Below, piece by piece: positions 1 to 11,414 of a stretch of DNA of 64,000 bases. Every line of letters starts with the position of its first letter. Position 1 is the first letter of the stretch. The position numbers were made by a program, and so were the translations under genes. Under the pieces are notes generated by a model. The model worked only from the letters and a program-made list of their open reading frames with translations, was not told the DNA's origin and made no database searches. Source of the DNA: Larus michahellis (taxonomy: Eukaryota; Chordata; Aves; Charadriiformes; Laridae); the NCBI RefSeq assembly GCF_964199755.1, contig NC_133911.1, positions 4,305,001 to 4,369,000 on the forward strand. Direction: 5' to 3'.

Positions 1-362
1 GTCTCCAGAGACGGAGACTCCCCCACCTCTCTGGGCAGCCTGTGCCAGGGCTCTGCCACTCTCACAGCAAAGAAGTTCCTCCTCATGTTGGGATGGAACT
101 TCCCATGGTCAAGTTTGTGCCCATTACCCCTTGTCCTGTCTCCAGGCACCACTGAGAAGAGCCTGGCCCCATCCTCCTGACACCCACCCTTGAAGTATTT
201 ATAAGTGTTGATAAGGCCCCCCCTCAGTCCTCTTTTTTCCAGACTGAAGAGACCCAAATCCCTCATCCTTTCTTCATCAGAGAGGTGTTCCAGTCCCCTC
301 AGCATCTTGGTAGCCCTTTGCTGTCCCCTCTCCAGCAGCTCCCTGTCCTTCTTGATCTGGGC
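1..362 (-). mobile_element. CR1 LINE fragment, cut by the window start
   Basis: The reverse complement reads the CR1 ORF2 3' region and 3' UTR, for example the part encoding CARCPLSC-like and LPREV-like CR1 peptides in other copies. It is closely related, in the same orientation, to 26409-26760 (shared GTCTCCAGAGACGGAGACTCC start). The 3' tail lies outside the window. It is a dead 5'-truncated copy. Confidence 0.9.
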
Positions 363-397
363 TACTTGTCTCCGGATCTTGGCTACTTGTCTCCGGT
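352..397. repeat. Short tandem duplication, about 21 bp x 2
   Basis: GGCTACTTGTCTCCGGATCTT is immediately followed by a second copy of GGCTACTTGTCTCCGG, at the inner (5') edge of the CR1 fragment. It may be an insertion-site duplication or replication slippage. Confidence 0.6.
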
Positions 398-1518
398 TTT
401 GTCCATTTTCCTTCCTCTTATGCCTCACACACATTGAGCAACCGGTTAGGTTAAGTGTAGGCTTAAGAATGCTGCCTTTGAATTCTATTTCCTGCAAAAT
501 ACAAATCCTAGGCTCATTTTTCTCATTCCTTATTTTCAAGCAGGCTTTAATCCAAACATAATGTCTTGAGCAAGAAGAGCAGGCGGGAACCAGAATGAAA
601 GTTAATCTTTCGCCTGTTCAGAGGAAGTTTGGAGCGTTCAGGTTCCAAGTACGGAGAGAAAAAGCCACGCGAGAAATTGTCTGGAGATGTGACATTGTCT
701 GTGATGCTTCGGGGAGCAAATGCGTCCTAAGACCCTGAGCTGGCCAGGGACTACGGCTGTCACTGTTGGGTGACAGGGGCTGGGGGGTGCGCCAGATTGG
801 GTGTCCCGTCTCTCCCGCCCAATTAAGACAAGTCTTTTTGCCATTCAATGCAATTTTTAATATAAAGCCGATACCATGAAAAATTATGGTCTTCGTCCTG
901 GAAGACAATCGGGTATTTTTCAGGGAGCTGTTTTGCTCATTGTGTGCATTGTAGAGGCTTCTTTGCTCGTTTTTAAGTGGGGCAAGTTTTATCAAAGACA
1001 TGAAATGACTCTAAGTCACAGTGACAATGGCGGGGGGATGAAGTCACAACGTTAATCTTCTCTGTGCCACTCTAAAGAAGTGGAAACTTCCACTGAATGC
1101 CATGAAATCCTCCCCACAATGAAGTTGTTCAGACATGCCAATCACAAACTCACAACAACTACAGGAGAGAAAAGTTCTTCTGGGAAGGAAAAGGTCTGGC
1201 GTGGTGCTAAGAAGAGGATCCCTAGATGTTGAAACGGGTGCCTGGATGGGGTTGTTTTGCCAGGCACAAGCGCCAGCACATACCTGTAGCGCAACGGGAG
1301 GTGGGGAGGAGAGTTTGGGCTCCCTGCTTTTCCCGGCTTTGCGGGATGCCCCGTTCCTGTGCCCGCAGGGATGCACGGGGAGATGGGCCCTGCACCCACC
1401 AGCCGGGTCAGGCTGGATCCTGGCGGTGCCCCCTTTTCTCTTCACAGGATCACGCAAAATGACAGGGGTTAGAAGCGACCTCTGCAGCCACTACGGCTGC
1501 TGAAGCACCGGCCTCTGG
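363..1518. other. Non-coding stretch, no gene seen
   Basis: Mixed-composition single-copy DNA. The short open frames on both strands have no recognisable domains and no splice-compatible exon structure. No promoter, RNA gene or transposon end could be supported. Confidence 0.6.
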
Positions 1519-2887
1519 GTGCTGCATTGGGGCTGGCTGTGGCGCTGCATCGGGATGGCTGCGGTGCTGCATTGGGATGGCTGCGGCGCTGCGTTGGGGT
1601 GGCTGCAGCACTGCATCGGGGCTGGCTGCAGTGCTGCATCAGGGCTGGTTGCGGTGCTGCATTGGGATGGCTGCGGTACTGCATCGGGGCTGGCTGCGGC
1701 ACTGCATCGGGATGGCTGCGGCGCGGCATTGGGGTGGCTGCAGCACTGCATTGGGGTGGCTGCAGCACTGCATCAGGGCTGGCTGCGGCACTGCATCGGG
1801 ATGGCTGCGGCGCTGCATTGGGATGGCTGCGGCACTGCATCGGGATGGCTGCGGCGCTGCATTGGGATGGCTGCGGCACTGCATTGAGGTGGCTGCGGCA
1901 CTGCATTGGGGTGGCTGCAGCACTGCATCAGGGCTGGCTGCGGCACTGCATTGGGATGGCTGCGGCGCTGCATTGGGATGGCTGCGGCACTGCATTGGGA
2001 TGGCTGCGGCACTGCATCGGGATGGCTGCGGCACTGCATTGGGGTGGCTGCAGCACTGCATCAGGGCTGGCTGCGGCACTGCATCGGGATGGCTGCGGCG
2101 CTGCATTGGGATGGCTGCGGCGCTGCATTGGGATGGCTGCGGCACTGCATCGGGATGGCTGCGGCGCTGCATTGGGATGGCTGCGGCACTGCATTGGGGT
2201 GGCTGCGGCACTGCATCAGGGCTGGCTGCGGCGCTGCATTGGGATGGCTGCGGCACTGCATCGGGATGGCTGCGGCGCTGCATTGGGATGGCTGCGGCAC
2301 TGCATTGAGGTGGCTGCGGCACTGCATTGGGGTGGCTGCAGCACTGCATTGGGATGGCTGCGGCACTGCATTGGGATGGCTGCAGCACTGTATCAGGGCT
2401 GGCTGCGGCAGTGCATTGGGGTGGCTGCGGCGCTGCATTGGGATGGCTGCGGCACTGCATTGGGATGGCTGCAGCGCTGCATTGGGGTGGCTGCAGCACT
2501 GCATTGGGATGGCTGCGGCACTGCATTGGGATGGCTGCAGCACTGTATCAGGGCTGGCTGCGGCAGTGCATTGGGGTGGCTGCGGCGCTGCATTGGGATG
2601 GCTGCAGCGCTGCATTGGGATGGCTGCGGCACTGCATTGGGATGGCTGCAGCACTGTATCAGGGCTGGCTGCGGCACTGCATTGGGATGGCTGCAGCGCT
2701 GCATTGGGATGGCTGCAGCGCTGCATTGGGATGGCTGCGGCACTGCATTGGGATGGCTGCAGCACTGTATCAGGGCTGGCTGCGGCAGTGCATTGGGGTG
2801 GCTGCGGCGCTGCATTGGGATGGCTGCGGCACTGCATTGGGATGGCTGTGGCGCTGCATTGGGATGGCTGCGGCACTGTATCAGGAG
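1519..2887. repeat. 22/23-bp minisatellite, about 62 units, with higher-order structure
   Basis: Basic unit GCTGCGGCACTGCATTGGGATG (22 bp, variants CAGC, GCGC, TCGGG, TGGGG). A 23-bp variant carrying ATCAGGGCTGG recurs at about 1637, 1771, 1926, 2059, 2214, 2391, 2546, 2657, 2768 and 2879, giving spacings of 134, 155, 133, 155, 177, 155, 111, 111 and 111 bp. The last three are identical 5-unit blocks, a sign of recent block duplication. Units contain no stop triplets on either strand, so all six frames stay open for hundreds of codons. That is not evidence of coding. Confidence 0.97.
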
Positions 2888-4830
2888 TGGCAGGGCGGGG
2901 GGTAATTTCGGGTGACACCCCCCCTTAGGCCACCCCATTCTCCCTCTGACAGCAGAGGACCCTGCGCCGGTGGCTCCGGTGGGACGGGATCAGGCTCCCA
3001 AACCTGCGCTGGTGGCTTCAGTGGGACAGGATCAGGCTCCTGAAGCGCAGGGAGAAGGTCAATCCGCAGCAGCATCCCAAAAACGGCATCAAGGAACTTC
3101 CCATCGGGATCAGGAATAGCTGTGCAGGAAGGTCCCAAATACAACCTTTTCCTGGCGCCTGCCAAAAAGCAAAGCGGCACGAACACCCAGGACCGTAAAA
3201 ACCCCTCAAGAAGCTGTCGCTTTGTTTTCTGCCTTCTGCCGAGCTCCTGGGGGGTTTGTTGGAGGGGAAGGGTGGGCTGGGCAAAGAACGAGCCACCAAA
3301 GCGTGTGTCGGAGAACCCGGAGAACTTCAGAAGAAACCGGCTTGATTTCATTAGCCTTGTAAACAAGGTGGACTTTTTCAAAATATTTATTTTGGGAAGC
3401 AAATGAAATGTTCCAGCTCTTTGGGAATTCAATTCTCCCTTTCGGCGGGCGCTGGTTCAGGGCTCCCAATGCATCAGTGCACGGCTTTAAAGGCATTTCT
3501 CCCCTCTTTTGGATTAGTGACCCATTCTAACAGGTCTTCATTGACGGGGAGCGTGGGTCTCTCAAAGAGTCCATTGGATACAGCTTACAAAAGAGTTTAG
3601 CCGGAGATGAAGAGTTTACAAAAAGTTTGTAGGAAACCGTGGAGTCCTTTTAAAAGAGAATAAACTGCCACTGCTGTGTCTGGGTTGAGTTAATCTGATT
3701 AGGCCAAGCTCATCAACAGGCCCACTGAAAAGAATGAGGCGGGGGGAGGCGGGGGGGGGGGGGACCAAGCTGTGGATGGGCCCAGGAAAAAAAAAACTGG
3801 GGACCTTTTTACCAGAGAAGTCAAACAAAACCCATTGTCGCTGAGCATGCTTGCCTACAGATGGCAAAATGACAAATCTTTTCAAAGGCAAAGCAAATAT
3901 AATTGATGGCTTTTTTTTTTTTTTTTCTTACCCCCCCCCCCCCCAGGTATGGGAACGAACACTTAATGAGATTAAGGGAAACCAAAATGAAAGGGGGTGG
4001 GAAATGCCGCAGATACTTGTCCTGGTTGTTTGGATGGCATAGGCCTGTGGAGTTTACCTACTCTACGTAAGACCTTGAGAAAAAAAAGGACCCTACCGGC
4101 TATCCTTTCTTTTTTTAGGATTCTCTCCTTTTTTAGGAAGTGGTCACGTATCATTCCCCCCACGCTTAATTAATGCTTGTGGCTCTTCCAAACTCTAGGA
4201 GACAGCAGCACCCAGCCAAGGAGAGGAGGAGCAGCCTGATGGGACAACACACCTTCCCCGGGAGAGCTGGAGCCCTTGGGAGATGCTGCCATCCCTCCAG
4301 CCCCACCACCTCCGCCTCTGCCCCGGGCTGCGGAATTCCTCCTCTTCCTCCTGCTTTAGCCCAGGCAGCCGCAGCCGGAGCAGAGGGAGGCAATGCAGCC
4401 CCCGTCCCGATGGCGTTCAGCAGCTCTTTTCTCCCCAGAAAAGCAGAGAACCAGCAAAAGGGCAGGTTTTCAGGACTCTGCACCGAACCTGAGGCAGGTC
4501 CTGGTGGAGCTGCTCTGAGTCACCCGCTTCTGCTCCCCATCGGGCACCCTCCCGCCGGGGCACTTCGCCCCTGGCAGCGTCCTGACCCCGTTCGGCTTTG
4601 CCCAACGCAGGGCTACCATGCGCCGGCAATGCCCCAGGACCCGACAAGCAGCCCAAAGCCCCGGTGGGCTCGGTACTGGCACGGTGCCGCATCCCCACCT
4701 TCGGCTGGAACCTTCATCCCCTCCCAGGAGGAAAGGGACTGGGCAGGGTCAGGCACCCCCGGCAGAGAAAAGGGGCGATGGCATCATCACACCCGCTCGT
4801 GTGGGGATGTTTGTCGCGGGCAAAATAAAA
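2888..4830. other. Non-coding stretch with homopolymer runs
   Basis: Single-copy DNA just after the minisatellite. G-run at about 3748-3762 (as GGCGGGG...), T-run 3911-3926 joined to a C-run 3932-3944, and A/T-rich 3360-3400. A moderately CpG-rich patch lies at about 4280-4780. No recognisable gene or transposon. Confidence 0.55.
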
Positions 4831-5065
4831 AGCCTAATTTAAAGTCCTGCCGGAAAGTTCCATCACCGCCATTACCTTCTCAGGAGATATTTTAGGCTCT
4901 ATATTTAGAGCAGCTCGAGCTGCGCTTGGGTTTAACATAGGCAGCTCCTTAGCCAATATAATTAAGAACAGTATCAGTGGAAGGCATGTAAGGAGATTTT
5001 CTCCCCAAGGCCACCTAATACAGATGTAATTGACTCTATTTTCTGCTTTCTGCACACAGATTGCC
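4831..5065. promoter_or_regulatory. Candidate conserved non-coding element
   Basis: Repeat-free, balanced-composition DNA with CTATATTTAG, AGCAGCTCGAGCTGC (E-box palindrome), CCAATATAATTAAG and GATGTAATTGA, which are E-box and homeodomain-like sites. It looks like an enhancer but conservation could not be tested. Confidence 0.3.
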
Positions 5066-6025
5066 GCAACTCAGCCCCTATTATCCGTCAACAAATGAAC
5101 AGGATCCAGTGAAAGGGACCTCTTCAACCAGGACCGGCTTGAGAGAATGGAGCACTGGGCTGTGTTAAATCTGGACACAACGCGGCTTCGTTCCCTTCCT
5201 TTTTATCTCTGCCGCCTTTTCAAGATGTTTTCCAGTTAAGGGTAAGTCAGCAAATATGTGTTTGGGCAAAGCGTTGGCACTTGCTAAAGAAGAGAACATC
5301 TGTCTCAATCAGCTGGTCTATTCTATGGCTGCGGCTCCACGGAGGCTCTCAGCGCTGAAAAGACAAAACCGGGGCAATATCTTCAGAAAGAGGTGGTTGG
5401 GTTTTTTTTTGTGGCTGCGGTTGCAATTTTCTTTTGCGAAAATTTCCCAGGGCGGGGCGGGAGGAAGGGAGGTGAGAAAAGAAATTAAAACCCATTCGCT
5501 TCCCTGCAAAAGAGCCCCAGAAAAAAATGAAATAAAAAAAATAAAAAAATCTCCATTTCTAATGTTGCAAAATTCCTCCCGCCTTCCCGGCGTTGCCTTC
5601 CTGCAGCCCGTTCTGCAGCCCTGAAAAGGATGCCCTTAATAGCAGCGGGCGCAATGGTTTATTGGGAATGATGGTTTATCAGTGCAGAGATGGTAATTTT
5701 CTTAGAAATATCTTCGCGTTCGGCTGAAAGAGGCCTGACGTTCCCTCGGAGGGGAAGAATGCCTGGGGTTTATTCTAATTTGTGCACAAAACGAGGATGC
5801 GGCCCGAGCGGTCAGCACGTGTCAGATGCCGGGAACGTGCCAGGCTCCGTGCAGGAAGCGGACGGGAATCCCGGAGCGTGAAACCAAAGCAAACGGGGAA
5901 AACAGGGAAACCCTTTTGTGACACCTCCAGACACAGCCAAGGAAGAGCCGTTGCCTCGCCGGACCCTGCCTCGAAGCCCTTTTCCGTCCCTGGGCTTGTT
6001 TTTTGGGGGGATTATTTTTCCAAGT
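5066..6025. other. Non-coding stretch, no gene seen
   Basis: Single-copy sequence with A-rich 5520-5552 and T-run 5400-5410. No domains in the short open frames and no transposon ends. Confidence 0.5.
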
Positions 6026-6240
6026 CATCCGACCCTGATAATTAATTTCAGCTGATTAGAGCGGCAAGCTCCAGAGGGACAAAAGAGGCCGTGCTAGGTT
6101 TGAAAAGGATGCTCGGGGCAGGCGGCTGTACTGTAATTTGTTACACATTATAGTCCGCTAAAGAACCTCCTCGCAATCTGCCAGGCCTTAATGTCTTAAT
6201 TTCTCCTCCAGCATTCCCTTTGACACACTATCCAAAGTGA
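6026..6240. promoter_or_regulatory. Candidate conserved non-coding element, TAAT-rich
   Basis: Contains CCTGATAATTAATTTCAGCTGATTAG, TGTAATTTGTTACACATTATAG and CCTTAATGTCTTAATTTC, a dense group of homeodomain-type ATTA/TAAT cores and an E-box (CAGCTG) without repeats. Position is 6.2-6.4 kb upstream of HES4. Enhancer role is inferred. Confidence 0.35.
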
Positions 6241-7344
6241 TGGATGGCGGCGGGGGGAGGATTGCACGGGATCAAGCCGAGGGAAATCCAGGAGGGATTA
6301 CAGCCCAATCCCTGGGCAAACAGGGGCTGGAGTGGCTGGAGACAACCACAGCTGTGGGCCCCACAATTCCCAGAACAAACAGCGCCCGGGGGACACGGCA
6401 CGGCCAAGGGGCGCAGGCAGGCAGGGCTCGGGAAGGAGACAAAACCTGCATTCAGCCCCCCCTTGGGACTTTTGATGAGCTTTTTTCCCCCCCTCGGCTG
6501 CAAGCTTTTGAGTCGCGCTTCGAAATTTTAGGAGGCTGGCTGTAATCAAATTGGGTTTAGCGATCAAAGAGAGCTGGAGATGCAGGGAATATCCGGGCTG
6601 GGCAAGGACAAGTGGGGACCGCCATGAGCACTTTGTCCTCTTCTGTTCTCTCTCATCTCCCCAAACACCGATATTAGGATTAATAACCTGTCTCACGTTG
6701 CCAGTCTTCAGGCCGAAAGAGCCTTTAAGCTGGTGGTTTGGTTTTTTTGGTTTTTTTTTTTTATAAAAAAACAACACAACATGTATGAACAGGATGGTTT
6801 TTTAAGGGATCAAGATTAAATATATAGGCCATGCCCACAGAGGAATCACGGAGACTTTTCACATAAGGCTTAAGAAGGAAAATCCCAGGTTTCCTCCATC
6901 CAGAGACAGTTTAAGGCTTTCACTTTCCCAGTGCATGTTCAGGACTGGGTGCCGGTGACACAAACAGCAAACCCCAAATTATTCCAAGCCAGAGTAGTAC
7001 TAACTGCAAGTGAATAATTGCCCGTGAGTAGTGTTAAATGCAAGTGAATAATTGCGATTCCAGTTGTACTGGAATTCGCCCATCGTGCTTTTTTGTTTCT
7101 TTGGCATCTCCTAGGGACCTCGCTAGTGAACCACGTCGCGACAGAACGGGACGTAAACAAAATGTGCCTGACCTGTGGTGGAGAAAAGCCATTGGGAGGA
7201 AGACTCTGCCCACCCTCTGCTCAGCACCACTCTCTGTCCTGGTGTCCCACCAGCCCCAAGTGTCTCTGACATCCCACAGGCAGCCGAAACCCCCAGGGAT
7301 TTGGCACCGTCTGGCCAAACCTGATGGGCTCTTGCACATCTCCC
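6241..7344. other. Non-coding stretch, no gene seen
   Basis: Single-copy DNA with a T-run at 6746-6763 and a short direct repeat GCAAGTGAATAATTG (about 7006 and 7040). No gene supported; its end abuts the CR1 copy. Confidence 0.5.
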
Positions 7345-8069
7345 CCAGGCACAAAGCCAGGCTGGGTGGGGAATGGCTGGAGAGCAGCCCTGCCGAGAAG
7401 GACCTGGGGGTGTTGGTGGATGAGAAGCTCCACACGAGCCGTCAATGTGCGCTCACAGCCCAGAAACCCCCCGCACCCTGGGCTGCATCCCCAGCAGCGT
7501 GGGCAGCAGGGCGAGGGGGGGATTCTGCCCCTCTGCTCCGCTCTGGGAGACCCCCCTGCAGTGCTGCCTCCAGCGCTGGGGCACCAACAGCAGAAGGACA
7601 CGGAGCTGTTGGAGCGGGGCCAGAGGAGGCCACAGAGATGATCAAAGGGCTGGAGCCCCTCTGCTGTGGGGACAGGCTGAGAGAGCTGGGGGGGTTCAGC
7701 CTGGAGAAGAGAAGGCTCCGGGGAGACCTTCCAGCCCCTTCCAGTCCCTAAAGGGGCTCCAGGAAAGCTGGGGAGGGACTCTGCATCAGGGAGGGGAGCC
7801 ATGGGGCGAGGGGTGACAGTTTTAACCTGAAAGAGGGGAGATTGAGATGAGATATTAGGAAGAAATTCTTGGCTCTGAGGGTGGTGAGCCCCTGGCCCAG
7901 GTTGCCCAGAGAAGCTGTGGCTGCCCCATCCCTGGAGGGGTTCAAGGCCAGGTTGGACGGGGCTTGGAGCAACCTGGGCTGGTGGGAGGTGTCCCTGCCC
8001 AGGGCAGGGGGTGGCACTGGATGGTCTTTAAGGTCCCTTCCAACCCAAACCGTTCTATGATTCCATGAT
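7345..8069 (+). mobile_element. CR1 LINE 3' portion (+), young copy
   Basis: Begins in the ORF2 3' end (the [13 protein letters not shown] motif at about 7398-7445, followed by broken frames) and runs through the 3' UTR to CCTTCCAACCCAAACCGTTCTATGATTCCATGAT. Frameshifts and stops show it is non-coding. The last 350 bp are almost identical, in inverted orientation, to 21563-21974 (one mismatch over a 45-bp stretch near 7819-7863), so both belong to a recently active subfamily. Confidence 0.95.
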
Positions 8070-10470
8070 CTCCTGAAGGTGAAGCCAGCTGCAAACAGGA
8101 CACTCGATTGCTCCTCACCCCCTGGGCAGTTTCTGTGCTCCTTAGACCATGGCTGAGGCCGGGGGGGTGGGGGTGGGGGTAGTTTTCCAGTCCCTGTGCG
8201 CTCTCTGCCGGCACGGGAGCCTGCCCCGGGGGTGGGAAGCTGGGAGCAGGAGCAGCTGGACACAGCCGTGCACTTCCATCTCTCTCGTCCATGCAGAACA
8301 CTGGGGCAGCAGAGGGGAAGGTGTTGGTGTCCCATCCTGTCACCATCGTGCAGGCTAAATAGCCACCAAAGGGATGTCAAATACCGCTGGGAAATATCCC
8401 TACGTCCTTCAAACAGCCCTTCCTCGAGGGACGGACGGATTACAAAGCAGGGGGGGCAGGACAGAGCCTTACATTGCACCCACAGGGTCCAGTCAATGAA
8501 CCAGTTCAGCCACTGGGCAGCTGAGCGTTACTGGGCATTGCGAAAACAGGGTCCCAAACCGCGACTGGGTTTTCCTCACAGTTCCAGGAGGGGTTTGGAG
8601 TCGGCCTCTGGCTCAGGTTTGGAGCTGCAACACGATCGAAATGGGGGCCGAGAGCAGGAACGAGACTCGGTGCCGAAACAACAGGATAAATGTGATAAAT
8701 GTGCGACGACAAATGCCCGTCCCGGGGTAAGGGGGAATTCTGGCTTAATCTGAAGTTACTTAAGGAAATGCGAGTCTTCCCCCCCCAGATTTCACTGACC
8801 TTTGAAACCTGAACACGGTCGGAATTCGAGGAGAAAGGCTGTGCATTATGTCAGAGGTTTAGAACGACAAAAATTCTCCCAACTTGTCCCATGGAGAAGA
8901 ATTCTCTCCGGGGAGGAGCACAGTCAATAATCACTGCTCCCAGCCTGGGAATTGCACCACTTGATGTACGTTCTGTTGAAAAACTTGCTCATTTAATGTG
9001 TTGCTTTTTTTTTTTTTTCTCCTCACTGTAATCATGGAATTAATGCATTCCGAATGAACCGTCAAAGGAGGGACGCTATTTTTGTTATTAGTTATTTCCT
9101 CACAGGGTTCTTCCACGGGGAAGGGAGATTGCACAAAGGGCTGTTGTTCTGCCTTTTATTGGTCTCGTAAGGAACCAGATCCCTCAACCTTTCCAATGAG
9201 ACTTATAAAGCAAACATTTATTATCCTTCATTAAGGATACGCACCTCCGTGCGCTTTTTCCAAAGGAATAGGCTGGACTTTGCGGCCATTTAAAGAAGTC
9301 GCGCTTACCCAGAAAAACAACAAATTCCCCCCCCACAAATCCCAATTCAGCCAGGAACTGCTGTTTGTGTGCTGAGGCGGGTGCCGGGTGCGATGGAGGA
9401 AAAGGAGCCAGAAATCAATGTATTCCCTGAGATCCTTTGATGTCTGCAGGAAGATGCTGCTGCTTCAGACGGCACGTCCTTACTCGCCTGCATTTTGCAG
9501 CCTGGATGCACCAAATCACCTGAAATTGCACCCGAAATGAAACCAAAGGCCCAGAATGTGACACAGCGACGAGAAGGGAAATGTTTCCTGGAGTTTTCCC
9601 TTCTTTTTTCCATTTCTTTCCTTCTCTTTGGCCTCCAGCACCCCTCGTAGCCGTGCCACAGCACGCGGCGCTGCCTGCAAGGCCCACGGAGGGCTAGCCC
9701 CTCCACGGAGGTTGCTTGCCAAGAAGCCACTGGCCTCCTCCTGCTCCACTGCGGGAGATGGGAATTGGGGACGCATTCCAGGGGCTCATCCTGCTTCTGG
9801 CATCCCTTTGCGAGGTGCAGGTGACAAACCCCAAGGATGGAGGGTCTCTCCCGCTGCCTGACACCTCCATCTCTGGCCGGTCCCTCCCGCAGCTCTGCAG
9901 CCCCAGGACCTGGGGCAAGGCTGAGGCCGGCAAACTCGTCACACTTGTGCTTTCAGCCCAGAAAAAAAGGCTCTTTGGAAGTGCGCTCGCAGCAGGGTGC
10001 GGCCACCCCAGCTTGGGGTGCCCCGGGGCGGCAGCAGCAGCAGCAGGTGGGTAAGAAGGTGGCACTCCCGAAGGTGGCCCTGTCACCGTCCCCCTCAGCC
10101 CAGCGCAGCAGCGGCCGCACCAGGAAAACCCGCAAATCCCAGCCCCGGCTGCAGAAACGGTTAAAGGCAAACGGGAATGATTCATCGGAGCAAATGAAAA
10201 GCAAAGCACGAAGATGGGGTGGGGGGTGGGGGGGCAACAATAGGGATTAAAAGTAGTAGGTGGTTCCGTTCTCCTCCAAAAAATTCTCCCCCCAAATTAA
10301 GCCACGTCGCACTCGGTTTTCCGGGGGGCGGCGGTGGGGGGGGGGGGGGGGGGGAATCGAATGCGTTCTCATGCCGGAGTTTTCTAAAATTTTACCAACC
10401 GACTTCTTTCTCCCCGCTTCAGGATGAGGAAGAAAAAGGTAAAAAGAAAAAATAAAAGAAAGAAAATAAA
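8070..10470. other. Non-coding stretch, no gene seen
   Basis: G/C-leaning single-copy DNA. C/G homopolymers at 8777-8785, 9327-9335 and a 19-G run at 10336-10354; T-run 9006-9020; a (CAG)n-like GCAGCAGCAGCAGCAGG at about 10030. Open frames lack recognisable domains. Confidence 0.5.
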
Positions 10471-10690
10471 ATAGGCATCATGGGTTTCAAATCAAGATAC
10501 CATCCGGAATTTCAGATGTTGGCCTACGGCAGGCTAATACCCAATTTATGATTATTAAAAGATTTAAGCCCGCAGCACAGAGATTTAATCCATCCTCTAA
10601 AAAGGGCCTTAAATAGGCAGGGTTTGAAATTAGCCAGGAGCTGGAAGAGCTGCTTAACGATCCCCGTCCCGCGCTCAATGAAGTTATTAT
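10471..10690. promoter_or_regulatory. Candidate conserved element upstream of the HES4 CpG island
   Basis: A/T-rich, repeat-free block with TTTCAAATCAAGATACC, GCTAATACCCAATTTATGATTATTAAAAG, AGATTTAATCC and GAAATTAGCC, many homeodomain-type cores, at the sharp boundary of the CpG island about 1.8-2.0 kb upstream of the TATA box. It is the best proximal enhancer candidate in the window; conservation is untested. Confidence 0.4.
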
Positions 10691-11414
10691 TTGGGTGCAG
10701 AAGTGAGGGATTCGGGGCTGTGCCCAAGGTGGGGGGGACCCCAGCCCGACCCCACGGCACCGGGACCCCCCCGCAGCTACCGAGGGCTCGGTGCCCGGGG
10801 TGGCGGCCGCGATGTCCCCAACCCCTCGTCCCGGTCACGGAAGGGCTGGGGCTCGTGTCCCGGCTCGGACACACGGTGCCACCCAAGGGACCCCCCGGGG
10901 TCTGTCTTGGGGGGGGGGGGGGGGACACGGACACGACACGGGGACGAAAAGGAGGGACGTCTTGCACCTTGCATGACGTCACGCTCTCATTACGGTTTAA
11001 TGTCCCTTAACGAGGAACAGCAGCGCAGCGGGGTGCGAGGCCGACTGTCCCCTTGCGGGGGCACGGCGGGGACACCGGGGGGTGACGCTCACCGCCAAAC
11101 ACACACCCCCCCCGCTCCCCGTCCCGCCGTTGGGGGGGGAACCCACCCACCCGGTCAACGCATCCACAGGGACAGGCAGGGACCCTCCTCCCCCGGGGGG
11201 GGGGGGGGTGTGTGTGACAGAAAGGGGGTGTCACAAGACCCCACGGGGGTCCTGCCCTTCCCGGCCCGTCCCCGTGGGAAGGCGCTGGGGGCTGCGGTCC
11301 GCCCCCCTCCCCGTCCCCCCCCCGCGCACCGGCGGGTCGCCGAACACCCGGCGTAGCTTCCCCCCCCCATCAACGCCGCATTTGATCCCTCCCGCCGCCG
11401 CGCAGTGGGAAGGG

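Noticed and set aside
1527-2915. 462-codon open frame (and five other long frames) across the 22/23-bp minisatellite
   Set aside because: The repeat unit lacks stop triplets on both strands, so all frames are open. The peptide is a monotonous repeat with no domain, and there is no codon bias toward one frame.
7345-8069. Possible coding gene with a reverse-transcriptase-like end
   Set aside because: This is the truncated, frameshifted ORF2 tail of a CR1 LINE, not a host gene.
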